Below, piece after piece: positions 23,589 to 38,500 of a stretch of DNA of 64,000 bases (the first letter of the stretch is position 1; every line of letters starts with the position of its first letter). The notes under the pieces are model-generated. The model searched no databases, was not told the DNA's origin, and worked only from the letters and a program-made list of their open reading frames with translations. A program made the translations under genes and the position numbers. Source of the stretch: Stichopus chloronotus (lineage: Eukaryota > Echinodermata > Holothuroidea > Aspidochirotida > Stichopodidae); contig CM037845.1 of NCBI GenBank assembly GCA_021234535.1, forward strand, positions 13,660,643-13,724,642, given 5' to 3'.

Positions 23589-26500
23589 TCATTTAGTAAA
23601 CTGAACATCTTCTATGTAATCAATCTCTCCTCCCTGGCTCAACTGTGATAAAGATCTGTCTGTCGTCATGTCATCCATCTGTTGAGAGAACAGAACAGAG
23701 AAAATGAGTCAACAAGTTTCAAAGTTACCAACATGTAGTAAAACTTGTTTACATTAAATGCTTCACCTAGATGTACTAAGTTGATCAAACTCTTAAAAGG
23801 GAGAGGAATGGCTTTAGCTCATGGCCATTACGAAACCTGTCATTCCATTGCTACTACAAAAAAGGGTGTTAGGTGGTGATTGTCTGCACTATTATAATAA
23901 ATGATGTGTTGTTCTCAAAATAAATCTTTGAGACAACTTTATGTAAACTTAAGAAACACGATACAAAATTTTTTGAGAACGACACTCCTTTATAACTGCT
24001 ATTTATTACATGGTCAATGAGAGTCTTAAAACTTTGTTTTCCCTAGAATTGGAAAGTACCAGACTGCCGGATGGATACTGGCCATGATCCATGGCTTCTA
24101 GACAATGTAAGGATGAATCATACTGGTTCTATGATCTTGACTAAATGCGAACCAAAGACAGATTATAGTTAGCCTTCTTTGAAATTCTTACTATAGAGGT
24201 TATTTATATGATGTCACTGATTCCAATTTGGCATATACTGACTACCACTCCCCACAACCAGAAGATGTGTCATAGATACATGTGCAGGACAGAGCTCAAA
24301 TTACGACTGTCGAAGAGTGGACTCCTGGCCATTGGAATAGAAGAACGTGCAGTGCAGTGACATCAATGAATAACTTCGATTAGGTCATTGGAGCCCTTTG
24401 TTTAGACTTCATCAATGGCTCCATTACTATACAGAGGGTAGCACCTATGACAACTTGCTTTTGAAGAGTTTAGTGTAACATACAGTTAACAGCTGACATT
24501 TGAACACCAATGGTAACACAACGTTGCATACTCAAAGATAACAACTAAGGTAACGTTTTACTAAAGATTCTGAGGTAATATGTGAGGCAAAGTGACGATG
24601 AAGCCTCTGTAAGTAATCAGACATTTTGAAACTCATCTTTTAACATCTATGATCATGTTGTATTGTAGACTCTAACGTTACACGTGGTGTCAAGTGGTCA
24701 TAAGACTCTAATTCAACGGCCACTTCTCAGCATTAACAGCCACTTTACAGCCGATCTTTAGATCTGCACCGTTGCTATGACCGGCAACGCTAGATTAAAG
24801 GGGCTTACTCTCTCTTGACTGCTGGCGAGGAAATCATCCACTCCATCACCAGAGAGTTCTTCTGGTATTTCTTCACTGATGCTGTTGGATTCACCTCTGC
24901 TCTTATGACTCAAACCATCTTGACTAGGACTACCGGGTGAACTACTGCTCAAGGGTGAGAGAGGAGGAAGGAATATACAAGAGCGATTAATGAGTGACAG
25001 AAGATTGCAGCACAAAAATGTGACTACTTGCTAGATAATGAACTCTGGAAAACTGAGGAGGAAAATACATGAAGATATTCAGTCACACTGACATAAAGGA
25101 AATTTACCTACTGAAGGTCACACCAACTAGCTGTAGCATGTCACACTCATAGATCAAAAGATTGCCAGATAAAAAAAATTGTCACAGAGACTAGTTCCGT
25201 TGACAGAAAGAAACAAAAAAAATTAGTTTTGGGAGTAGTCCTCTACTCTTAACACTCACATATGTAATACAGACTTCTCCATATCTTTCAAGATGGCATG
25301 TTCATCAGAATTAACAATACAAAACAGGAACACTTTTCTTAAAGTTGTGAAGGTGGATAGCTAAATGTCACAGTGGTATCAAGATACTGTTTTTCATGTT
25401 TGAGAGAATTTGAGGGAGAGTTCTTAACTTCTTAGATTCCTTAAACAGATCAATGTTAAGTTGTTAAATTGCAGACAGTACATACATGTTTTTTTTTTTA
25501 AATTTAGATTATCTCAAAGATCATTATGTACGCAATTTGCCCCCCCCCCCCCCCGGTCCCATATTACCTACGACCAGCAATGCAAGAACATTAACCTTCA
25601 CCTCTACAGAACAGCATGCAATTTACTTGCTTGTAGTTTGATGATACCATATTGGCAGTACACTGCGCACATTTCATATGTCATAACAGTTCAGTAGGGT
25701 GCGTTGTGTGCTTTGTAGCTACAAACACAGTTACAGGCAACATGAACTGGAGGACTCTATATAAAGTATACACAATTCAAGGTGTTCACCATTCTGATGT
25801 CAGCAGTTCTTTGGAGTTTGCTGCAACCGTCCCATAACTTGTTGCCCATTGATCAACAGACGACAAAATTACAAGAGGAATCAGTCTCGGTAAATGCAAC
25901 ATTTGGAGCCTTCTACACAAAGAAAAGCTATCAATAACAATCTAAACTGATTGCATGCTAGAAAGAAGAGTCTTAAACAAGCTTCTGCAAGAGACATTTT
26001 ATTAATAGACATTTTATTAAGAGACAGATGGATGACATGATTGCATGTCCTATAATTCACAAAGTTTGAGGTCAGTTAAACAGAAACAACAGAGGGCGCA
26101 TTTTTTCACTCTTACTGCGGTCCCAGTTTCACAAATCAATCTGCACTCTTTTGAGATGTTGGAATTAATCTTTTCTCTAAATAACTTCACATCAAGTTTA
26201 CTACATCATTGTCAGTACCTTTGAAAATCATCTTCATAATCATCTCCATCTTGCGACTGAGACCTCTTCCCATTCCCATCTCCGGGTGTCCTCTGCTCTT
26301 CCGACTTGCTCTTTGATTGGTCAAAATTAAGGGAAGATATCTTGCTGTCAATTTCCGCTAAGTCTTTCCAATCTGGACTTTTAGCTATCGAAAATTATTC
26401 GGAAAAAAAAAGCAGACATTAAAAGAGTTCAATACATGTAGTCAGTCAAAGACATTCCATCACTATAATACTTACATCCTTGGTTCCCAACCAGGGTTAC

Positions 26501-29500
26501 TACTGTAGTAGCCCTTGAGGATACCAGCAAACATCATAAGGGGTACCTGGGAATCATCTCAGACAATTTAAAAAGAAATAGTTCTGTATCATAATCAAAT
26601 ATGAAGAAGAAGAAAATTTTTAGGATAATTATTGGCTGGTGCAACATTTTTCTTAAGGTGGGTGAAGGGGGTACAAGGAGATAGTGTTTACAAAGTAGGG
26701 GCACAGGGAGTCCAAAAAGTTGGGAACCACCAATTTACAAGATCCGCATGTTCATGATATGGTTATTTACAAAGATGAACGGATATTTAGTGCAACCTTT
26801 TAATACTTTCTCATGACAATGTAACCAAGATAACAAGACAATTGCAACTCTGTCCACTCAAAAATTTTTATATCAAGATATAATGCTTCTTAGCAGGATG
26901 ATGACTCAAACTGAATAAATCCTGAAAAAAAAAAAAATTGGAGGTACAAAGGAAAAATCCAAAAGATGATGAGATGTCAGACCTTGTTTACCAGTGATTG
27001 ATTGGGACCCAAGCAAGGAAGCAGGTGGGCCAAACAAGGATGGAGCATCTGACAAGGAACTAAGGAGATCTCCTCCTTTTGAAGGGCTTCTTGGTGGGGA
27101 TGATGGTGTAGCTTTCCTCCTGTATCACACAAGGAATCAAAACAGATACAGTTTATGGCTAATTAAGTCTGATTTTTCTGCAATTCCATTCCCAACATTA
27201 AAAGACGCGTTATCAATCTATATTTGTCAACAAAATTCCTAAAACGCTGCCATCATTTGTCATCACATGCATAGGAAATTTCTTCTTGCCCCATTGACAG
27301 AAGCTAGTATAAGTTTGTCTACAATTGGATCACTGATCGTAGCATTTAGCCAAATGAGATTAGCCAAGGATGATAAAGGAAACCTCTTAAAATAAAGTTG
27401 AAAAGTTGAAATAAACAAATGAAGTGATATATTACATTGGAATGCAAGAATGCCTTCTGACTTTGATGTTAAGTCAGTGGGCTACAAATGTAGGTGACAT
27501 GGTAAGGAAAAAGAATGAGATTAACTTGTGTGTGCCACACACACATTCTTCATCCAGGTATGTAGCGTGTGCAAATAAAGACAAAGGGTAGTGTGTACTA
27601 AAGAGAAAAAGGCCATGAAAGCAATAGCAATGATATTTTGAGCTCTGCGGATTGCTAATTTGTCTTACTCTGTAAATTGATTCAATTTCATTTGAAATAA
27701 GTTTATCCGTCAGTCAACCAGTCAAAAGGTTATTGGCATCAGTTTCCTGTGTACTTGCAGCAGAGAGCTTTGTAAAACTTACCCTAATCTGGGCCCTGTC
27801 CCAGGAGACCCGAAAGGATCGTCCAGGAATTCATCTCGTTCCTCTGAGCTTGACCTACTTCTTGATTGTGGAAGCGAGCTTTGGTTTTGATTTTTATTAG
27901 ATGATGATACTCTGTCAAAATCTGAATTCACCTTCGTCCCTTTCAAGTCAATCTGAAACAAGAATCAGCATAGGAAGAAACAAAAATTGACATGGAAAAG
28001 ACTTGAAGGAAAAATCAGACATTGAAACTGCGCTACCATGGCATATGAAAAAGAAAAGAGCTTGTAATCACTGTTAAATAATCCAGTCTCCACAAAAAAA
28101 AAACATCTGCAAAAGCTTCATCTCCTCAAAGCATTATGCATGAGCTGAGTTACAGAAGATACATCAATTGAATTTTTGAAAGTTTGGGGGAACAAATTAT
28201 TCTTGAGCAACAAATATCTGAATTTGTATCTGTTAGCAACTTATTTCTTGAAAAAGGAGGTTGCTCTCCTTCCTCATTTTGAATCATCTATCATTCTGTG
28301 TCCATAGCTATTGATTTATATGATTTTAATAATGACTACCTTATACCCAACATCAAAAATGCCCAATTGATACATTACAGTCTCTTCTTTACAACTGTTA
28401 TGGTGGAAAAGTTAAACCACAAGAGACACGAATATGACAGCTGATATAAAATGTTTTGATAGACGTAAATATGATCAAGACTATAAACATAACTGCTATC
28501 TAATGTTTTTGCATCTCCTCATATGTAATTATAGCCTTCCCAAACATGAGGGTTGTTGAGTTGCTGTATGCACATTTAAAACAAGTGACAGAATATACTG
28601 TGCACAAATGATGATATGATACTACATCAAACTTACCCTTCACAAGCCATCACATAAAAAAGAATGTATCTAACTTAAAATCTACCTTCTGTATGAACAG
28701 TCCTATGACATCTAAAAACGTGTAACGAAGGTAAAAGTTGTTAAGCCATAATGTAGTACTATGGGCATTTGGCAGGTTTAGCTGGAAGCATGAACGTAGC
28801 CAACAGCTTTAATGTTTTACACACAGGGAGTATCATGAAAGAAGATTAGATGACAGGTCAAAGAGAAATGTATCATACTAGATGTAGTAACTCAACCCTT
28901 AAGACAGGAGGGAACCTACCCTTCATCCTAAGTAGATGTTTGTGAGCAAAGTAAAGTAACAATTAACAATCCATGGAGTTGCACCTCATCCCCATCTTTG
29001 TCGATCCTTAATCATTCGCTCTTTTACACGAGTGTATTATAGATGTACTGTGTTACGTACCCTATTGACCTATGTCATCACCGATTGGGTGAACGTTACA
29101 TATCATAACATCTAACGACCAAGTCTGAGGTTCATTAGACTTACTGTCTAGAAGGAAATAGTGACCCACCTTTTCAAAGCATTTTGCCAATCAAAGATCT
29201 GAGCTGTGACCCCTGAACTTTGACCTCTCACCTTAAAATTTGATGAAAGATACAACTTCAGACCATGAGTCACCTATCAACTAACTTTCATCCTCACTGG
29301 CTTTGCAGTCTAAGAGGAGTTGTGTATGCAAACTTTTCAGTGTCATATTTAACCTTTGACCTCTGAACTTGACCTTTGACCTCAAAACACAAACAAACAT
29401 GACTTTCAGATAAAATCTTGTACAAAGGTCATATATTTGAAGGCCCCATTTGCTCCAAGGCCATTTTGGATTTTCACTAATTTGACTTTTCACCTCTGAC

Positions 29501-32500
29501 CTCTGATCTTAAATTTTGATGGGAGACACAACTTCAGACCATGGGCCACCTATCTACCAACCTTGACTCTCATCGGCTTTGCAGTCTTTTTCAAACAAAA
29601 TTTTGTACACCAGTCAAATATTTGAAGGCTCCTGTGTAAATAGCCATTTTGGATTAAGAAATACAGCAAAGTAATGTTTTCACTAATTTGACATTATGCC
29701 TCTGACCTTTGACCTCTGATCTTAAATTTTGATGTAAGACACAACTTCAGACCATGAATCACCTATCTACCACTTTGACCCATATCAACTTTGTGGTCTA
29801 GAATGAGTTTTGGATGCAAATTTTTGAAATTGAAATTTTCTTTCTCACACACAGTCACATGCACACACCTTCACACACTTTGACTCCTATGTTAATTGGG
29901 GGGGGGGGGGTTCTGGGTCACCTTAAGTTTCATACCAGGTTAGCCCCCATGAATCATATATCAGCAATACATTATGTTACCATGGCAACTGTTGCTATGG
30001 CAACTGAGAGAGCCATAATACCCTCTGATGCACCAAAGCAACTGCAATATCTAGTCCCTGTGCATTACATGTATAGGGGTGATATAATAATATGCAACTG
30101 ACCTGAGCAGATCCAATGGCAGGTTTCCTTTCACTTATGGGGATTATGTCCTTGGCATCATGTGCGACAACTCCTCTGCATATTACAAACAACCTCTTGT
30201 ACATACCCAGAAATTCATCAAATTCAATACCTGCAAAAACAGTGAAAGTCAAAATTTTTTTTGTGTCATAGCTTATGCTGTCATGATGTAAAGCTACTTG
30301 CTTGAATTTCTATGTCGCTTCCCTAATTTCATCTGATCTAGCCTATCAATATCTTAGTTTAAACTTATTGCATTCCTCAGAGCAACTGCAGTTATCAGTG
30401 CGCCAGTTTACAGTTTTGCAGAAAATAATCATTTGATCTCCATTCCTTTTGTCTTCTCTGATGTACATCACTACATCATTTACATGACAATAAGATTGCA
30501 ACATTCTTTGCTAAATTTGGAAACAAACAAAAAAAAGTAAAAGCAACCAGCTTCCCATGTGCACACATTCACAATGCCTCAAAGTACTCTAAATCATTCT
30601 TAAACAGCAATACAGCCCACTGTAAGAAAGGGTAAATTTTAAGCTACAGTAATTTGCTCTGATGAGGCAGTGCTTTTCTCTAAATTTCCAAAAAACTTTT
30701 CAGTGAGTTTAAAGTTACAACAACACAAACATTATCTGTATGCTCTTTCTTGAGTAATTATTGAAATGATGCAGACTGACAAAGCAACCATGACCCAGAC
30801 AGTTGTGGAAGCTGATGGTACATACCTAAAATGCACGATGTTCATGGAGAATGAAGACACCAGTAACAAAGAAACTTACCAGTAATTTTAAGCATCTTAT
30901 GCAAAAGTCTTAAATTGACAAGATCAATCAATTAACGCTGCTCTCATGCTATGTATATTTCTCACTCTGCTATCTCACACTGGAATACCACAAGAAACAT
31001 ATACCTGTAAAACCAGCCTACATAGCAGACATCTACCAATAAAATGACAGAAAGAAAGATCTCCTACCACTGCTAAAATCGTTGTCACCAGCGGCAAACT
31101 CATCGTTGACATATCTATCCAGCATGTTCCTGTAGAGAAAAGGATGTAATGTCAGAAGAATATTTTGTAATAATATACAGGGAAATTACATCTTTTCATG
31201 AATTTCGTTGAGATAAGCGACTTCAACTACCTAACAGAACAGTCATGACTGTGTACGCAGTATTAAGTTGCACCACATACATCCCCCATTTGCCTTACTA
31301 TTGTACTGGAAATGTAATGTTATGTTCTCTAGTAATGCCATGACAAGGCTTGACAGCACTACAGTCAAATATATGTGCCACTCAAGGTTTGATAATACTT
31401 TAAGCCCCACCGTAAAGTCGAGAGACTGATCTTACTTCCAGTGCTTTCTTTCACAAAATTTACGTCTTGTTATAATGTTTTAGTATTGGAATCACTGATC
31501 AGATACTGCAGGCTATTTTGCTATGAAAAGCAGGTCAATTTGTCATGTGTTGGCAAATATGGGCAGGCCTGAATTCTACCAAAATTCTAAGTTGTCCATC
31601 GGATGACCCCTTTCCCACACTCATTGTCCACAATGCAAACAAAAAGACAAGTAAATTAAAGAAAAAACTACAAAGACTCACCTTTTGCAACAAAATTATA
31701 ATAAACGGTGACTGAAAACCAATCAGTCTTTTCTCCCACAAGACACGTTACCCTTGTAACATAGCTCATACCAAATAGTTAATTACTATTCTATTTGCAA
31801 AGTACGGTAAAGGAAGGAGGATGCCGACAAATTATCACCACTCTGATGGAGGAACCTTTCTCCAGACAGGTACTTGTCCATCGGACGACCAGAAAGGGTG
31901 GGTGAGATTGTCAATGTTGTTGTCATGTTAAATCATCCTGGGTGATCAGGCGGCTGTCTTACTTCGTTTTTGACACAGTAGCAGGATAACTGCTACATAT
32001 AACATGACAAGTACAGTAGGCTAAATTATTGTCTAGTCTAGGCTTCTTGCATTGTACATGTCTCTTTATATGGGAGTACATCATGTAACACAAATGCCTT
32101 AAAAGAGATCTCAGAGAGAAGAGAATTAGGTCAGTTTATCATTCACTGTTTCACTCACCGATGGAAATGGGGGAACATGTCCATGAATAAATTTCGAAGT
32201 TCATCTTTGTCTATGGAACCAGATTTGTCCTTGAAAATAAGAAGAAAAAAAAGGAAGCAGCTTAACAACACATTGTTTGTCATTGAGTTTTTTTTTATTA
32301 GGAGAAACTTTGTCAAGATCAACCTTCTGCTCCCCTCAAATCACTCTCAGACAATCCTGCAAGCACTTCAGGCATGGTTGTCACCCTCTTGCGATCTGTG
32401 AAGCTCAATGCATAATGCACTGAGTCAGAGCTACCAAATTTCTTCATTAAAACAGCAAAGTACACATCAGCAACCTGTAGAATTGACTCCGGCTGGTCAG

Positions 32501-35500
32501 GTCTATTGTTTTACTGAATGAGCATTGTCGACTGACGTGTCAAGGACAATAGAAAAAAAAAAGAGACAATGACATATCAACAAAAAACTTCTTAAATTAG
32601 TTAATATCCTATTTTATTATTAATGTAAATAAATATTGAAAAAAAATTATTGATTAGATTATTGATTAGCTTTTTGAAAAGACCATATTACATGCTGGGA
32701 TCTCAAGACTACTGTACTTAGTTCCTAAAGAGCACTTACAGACTTTTTTTCAGTAGAACCACTGGTTACAATTCAAATTTCCAATAAAGGTCAAACCACT
32801 AGAGGCAATTTCGTAAATTACACACAGGGAGAAAACACGTGCCCCTGTACAATGTTTCACAGTTCAACTGATAGCAATTATTCATATATTTCTAAATCTT
32901 GACAAACCTTGTCATAATGCTCAAACTTCTCTCTTGCATCTTTAATTTGCAACTCTGACAAATTCTGTTTTAAAAAAAAGGAGTTAAAGAAAAAGGAGTG
33001 TAAGAAAACATTTAATGATTGTTCGCTTCCAAAATGACATTCAGTTATATAAGGCAACAGAAAGTGGGGTTAATGGCAGGAATGTACATCTCCTCCATAC
33101 AGTTGGGCAAGAGAAGAACAATGCTCCAAGATTGCACATCACTGACATGGTACTGATTGTCAACCAAATGGTGTAAATTACAGTACGATTACCATGACAA
33201 GCCATGGAATTTGAGATAAAGCTATGCCATAAATATGCCAGATACACGAAAGAAGTAAATTTTCTGACAACATTCAGCATGCTGGAGAAAGAAGCAACAA
33301 TTTTTCACAAGACCTACGGTACAGTTGAAGCACATTAAGAGACGAAAGATTATTTGTGATCCTGCAGTTTACAATGGGTACTTGGAAAATGGATTCAAGT
33401 TGATCACCAACTGCCAAGCATAACTAGTCTTGAAAGTAATAGTTTGCTTGACCAAAAGATAGTCTCTTATGTTTCAGAGAGCAGAACAAAAAGGTACAGC
33501 AGTTGCTAAGGAAATGTGTATTTATTTAACTTGAAAGACAGCTTCTTTTAGAAATGTGGACATCTGTGAGATCCAAATGATCATACTGACATTCCAAAAC
33601 TTTGAAGTCATATTGTAGTAACAAAGCGAACTCTTTGTAGGATATACTGCACATGCAACAACCTATGCAAAATGTATCAGTAATGTATGTATGACTTCAC
33701 AGAAAGTTTGAAAAGAAAGAAAGCAATGTGTTAGCAATTTCAGGAATCTTATTAAAACAAAACCACAAAAACTGTCCAAGGAAAACTTGGACTAAATTAA
33801 TATTAGCAGTAAGAGGCAAAACAGAACACAGACATATTACCTCAGGAATCTGCTGACCCTGAGTCAGAAAAAAAGAAAGGAAGATGGAGGTTAGTCAAAG
33901 AAGAGAGAGACAAAGAGCATTATAGTTACAGAAGGATAAGTTTCTTCATTACTTTTCGACAGGGAAAAAAAACAACACAATCAAATGGCAAAAAATTTAA
34001 CCAAAAATACATCATGAATTACAAAGGAACTAGTTGCCTTCAATAGTTTGTATGGCAGTTTTAGAGCCTTTTTTTTATTTTAGTTTTCTGTGATAGACAC
34101 TTTGAAAACCCAGGTCTACATTTAAATATCATCTGCTCCACGTGTTTGCAATTTGTATGGCAGTGCGACCATTTTGTGAAGCCATACAAGGTACTACACC
34201 AGATGGATTGTTCCCTAGTTCATATGATTAGACTCCTCATAGCAAACAAAATACTTGTACTTTATTGCCAGAGAGGATATTTAAACTTCTGCCTTAAAAA
34301 CATGGCTACAAACATCCACTTGAAATCAATGAAAGAAAGACCAACTGCATGGCTTTTTCTGTCCAGTCATGGATCTTGAAATGGTGCAAACTGTGTTAAA
34401 ACATGGAAAATGGTGCCATGTGCTAAGAGAGTCAAAAGACTTTAGCACAAATACACCAGAGCCATCCAAAGATTATGGCTTACTTTTATCAGGACAAAAG
34501 TGAGTAACATTTTGGTTCATCAATGAATCATGTTCTTAAAATTTCATGAAAAAATGAAAGGTTGATTAATGAAGTCAAGTGAACTTTGGTTATAAGGCGT
34601 ATGAAGTAAGACACTGTGAAAGTATCTATGAATGTTACAACAGGTGCTGAGGTGAGAAAAAAAAAACACTGCCAGTGAGGACAAGGAACAAGACAGTAGC
34701 GTCACCCCTCCCAGAGGAAGCACCAAGGATGAACGGCAGTAATGGTACCATCACTTCTACTGGTGCTCTGGTAGTTGAAAATCTTACCAGTGAGGAACTA
34801 TTCAGTGGCTCCAAATGTTTTTGATGTGAAGGATCTTTCTTCTTCAGTAATTCCAAAATTAACGGGTTTTTCTCTCTGGATTGAGGAAATTCCAAATTGA
34901 GGGTCCTCCTCAATTCTGCTCTCTCTTGGCATTTATCACCCTTAAAACAGAAAATAAAGAATCATTAATGATGTAAGGTTAACACTTAACAGCTGGGGAA
35001 ATGATCATTTTTTTTTTAAAAGTTTTTAAAGAGACTTCTCAAAAACACATTCTCTTTTCAATTAGGTACCATAATGTACGGACTGTTTTCACATTAAATT
35101 TGTTTGTCTAATGTAAAAGGGGGTCTTTGGGTACAGATTCGTCGGTCAACTATTATCAATTGCATTAGCAGGGATCACAATGATCAATAGGGCCGATGGC
35201 AAAAAGCCACTGGGCTTTACATCTTGTATTCACTTGAAAAGTACAGGCATTGACTTATCAAGGCTACCATGCATCAAATATCACGTGGTGTCATGCAACT
35301 GAACAGTGTTGTACTAAATGTGTATTTAACCAGTACCTAACCTGTACCAACCATGTGCATATTGTTACATTTTATAAGAGATACTGTTGCTTCAGTGTAG
35401 CAATACACAGAGAGGCATATTTAATATAGTGTTACCACTGGGTCCAAACTTTGGAATCAGCTACCACCCACAGTACATAGTTGATAAGGTACCTGAAAAT

Positions 35501-38500
35501 GTAACTTCTGTTAGGATAAAATTTTCTTGCGAGGTAATACTGTGATGAATCTTTAAGTATGGGTATGACAATGACAAGTTCCTTGGTAGGAATACATGTA
35601 AAATTTTACCAGCACGCTGCTCTGCCACCCTCTTGTAGTTGTCTTACACACATTGATCCACCCAAACACAAAGCAGATGCCAATGCGTAGCAGTGAGGGT
35701 ATTAGAAGTTATTCCTTGATAGCACAAGCAGCTCTCAGAGGAATCAGCAACAAACTACAGTAGTCTTAACCATCCAGGGATGGACATCAGCACTATCATT
35801 GTTTTGTGTTTGCCGAATATAATTAGGCATATAAGCCAATTTTTCACCACATGAAATACATGAATCACCAAATCACAACTTGAAATTGCCTTAGTTCTAG
35901 TCTTGACAATTTGTGCAGAGTTTCAAACTTGAAAGTTCAAGTTACTGTTGAAACTTTGGATTTGAGTACATGGCAATTCCAAAACCAGGTCTTGAAATCA
36001 TCCGCTTGGTCCCTGATGCAAACGCTGCTATTTAGGAACTGTGGATTACAGGTAGTTTCTTTTTTCATCTCACATAATAAAGCTCTTTAACAAACTGAAA
36101 GTTCTTAATATTCATATATAATCATTTTACATAAAGTTTAAGTAATGGATTACAGGGCAGCGTATAAGTAGAGAATAATATTTAGTCCAACTATACGAAC
36201 CAAATTGGCCTCTGGACTGAACACAGAAGCAGTAAAATCAAGATCGAAGAAATTAAGGAACTCCAGAACGAGACTTGCGGCAGTAAGGCCTGAGAAGAAA
36301 GAAAGAGTCTATGTTTATTTCTCATGTAAAATTAGCACCCTTACTGCAAGAAGACGAATTTCTGTTGGTTTTGGACCTAGATTCCATTTTCTCTCATGTC
36401 TTGAAAAAGTACACAACACATGAACCAGACAAGGTGTTTAATAGCATCAATATCATGGATTGCCTGCCATTAGATGCAAGGATCAACATTTGGGGTGACA
36501 GACTGTGCTGTATTTTAAAAGAAAATATATATTTGATGAGCATTAACAACAATGCCAATCAACACCTTACCAATGGCACTTTCAGTTCAAATGAAATTTA
36601 CATATATATAATCTACTCTTTCATCTACTGTTGTATTTGCAATAAAACTTTCACTTTAACATACTTTTCTTGAATGTACAATCTTAGAATGCTGCAGACT
36701 TGACTCCGCCTGCTGACCTTTAAATACAGGTATACGATACTTGCCCATCATGATACAGGTATACATGCATAAAGCATCTACAGTAACCACTAAAAGCCAC
36801 CCTCTAAAAGCAACCCTCAGTTCAGTTATGAAGTTAAAACAAACAGCAGAAATACAGTAAGACGATAATCGGATGATGTCTGCAAAGTTCTAAAAAAGTG
36901 TGTGACTCTCTTTTCATTGTTTGATAAAAATACCTCTCATGAAAGTTGTCCTTTTTTCACTCTTTCCCTTAAATCAAAATCATTCAAAATTCTTTATTTT
37001 TTGGAATTAGGTTACTGTATATTTATAGATCACTAAACTAGTAGTGTGCACTACTGATAGATATCAAATCTCACATCACTTTCTATAGTTTACAATTATC
37101 TATAAAATGCACTGCTATTAATTGCTACAGTAATGATAAAGCCTAAAGTACCTTGCTAAAGGAATGTGTTTTTATCAACAGTGGTCTTACAGTAGCTTTA
37201 ATGTTATTACTGCAGTAGTTGTAATCACTTTTGAATCAATGCGGTTTAAATTGCCCAATATTTATTTACTGGAACCATTGATTTCATGAAGCAAGTTCAA
37301 ATATATTGAAATAATTGTAAATCGATAACTAGACCTTGAAGAGATTTAGAGAAACACTGAAAATATATAAACAAATCTAAAATAATTGTTCTACGATAGA
37401 AAAAATTAAAATCTACTAGTAGTCTTTATCAGCAAATATACTGTAATGATACGGGTATGAGATGGTGACAATCATAAATGGATGCCTTTTCGGTGAAAGA
37501 GCACAAAGCTGAATTGATGAAGAAAGAAAATAATACCATCTTTGGACTGAAGAAATGTCTTTAACTCTTGATTGATGTAGGAAACTTTCTTCTGTTGTGA
37601 ATTTTGTTCCTCCAAGGCCAGAAAAACACTAGCCCTGAGTTCTGCCTACACGATGAAAAGAAATTTTGATAAGTGAAACATCCATTCAGAAACACAGACC
37701 TGCAAAAAGTATGTTTGTAATATTATTTAAAAGCCAGAAAGTGGCAGGCAATTTACATTGTCTTTAGGAACAAGGCACAGTCTGTGTATTGTCATTGTGC
37801 AGCATCAGTCCATGCCGTGGCTATACTGTTCGGCACAGCAGGGTACAGATTAGGTGAGACTTCCAAGGTTGCAGCAAGTGGCAGCACTGACTGTATAGGG
37901 GGTGGGGTGGGGTTGGTCAGTTGTCTTGAGAACATTCTTTAGAAAGTGAAAGCATGATTGTATCCTTTCTTAATGCACAACTTACTCCTTCCATGTCAAT
38001 ACGGCTTTCAAAAACACAAATCAACAGATATTGCTCTTATTGAGCTTTGTGATGAGATTTCAATTTCTTTGTCCAAGAAAGAACATGTTCTTGGCATTTT
38101 TATGGATCTTAGCAAAGCTTACTAAACAAGTTAAAATTTCATGGTATTAGAGGAATTCCTCTCTTATGGTTTGAAAATCACCTTTCCGGCAGAAAACAGT
38201 ACACTACTTATGACAATGTAAACTCTGATACTTTACTGATCAAATGTGGGGTTCCCTAAGGTAAATCCTTGGACCCTTGTTATTTCTCACATATGATATT
38301 TGTAATTCATTTTCATTACCTCATTTCATCTTATTTGCTAATGAGATGAATGTATTTTTATCTCACCATAATTTTGAGCATCTTACTGAAACTATGAATA
38401 CCCAAGGTCTCTACATGATTCAGAAGTAATAGCTTATTATTAAAAGTAAATAAGACCACCTGCGTGCTCTTCAATAATCTACGGTCAATAAACACTGACC

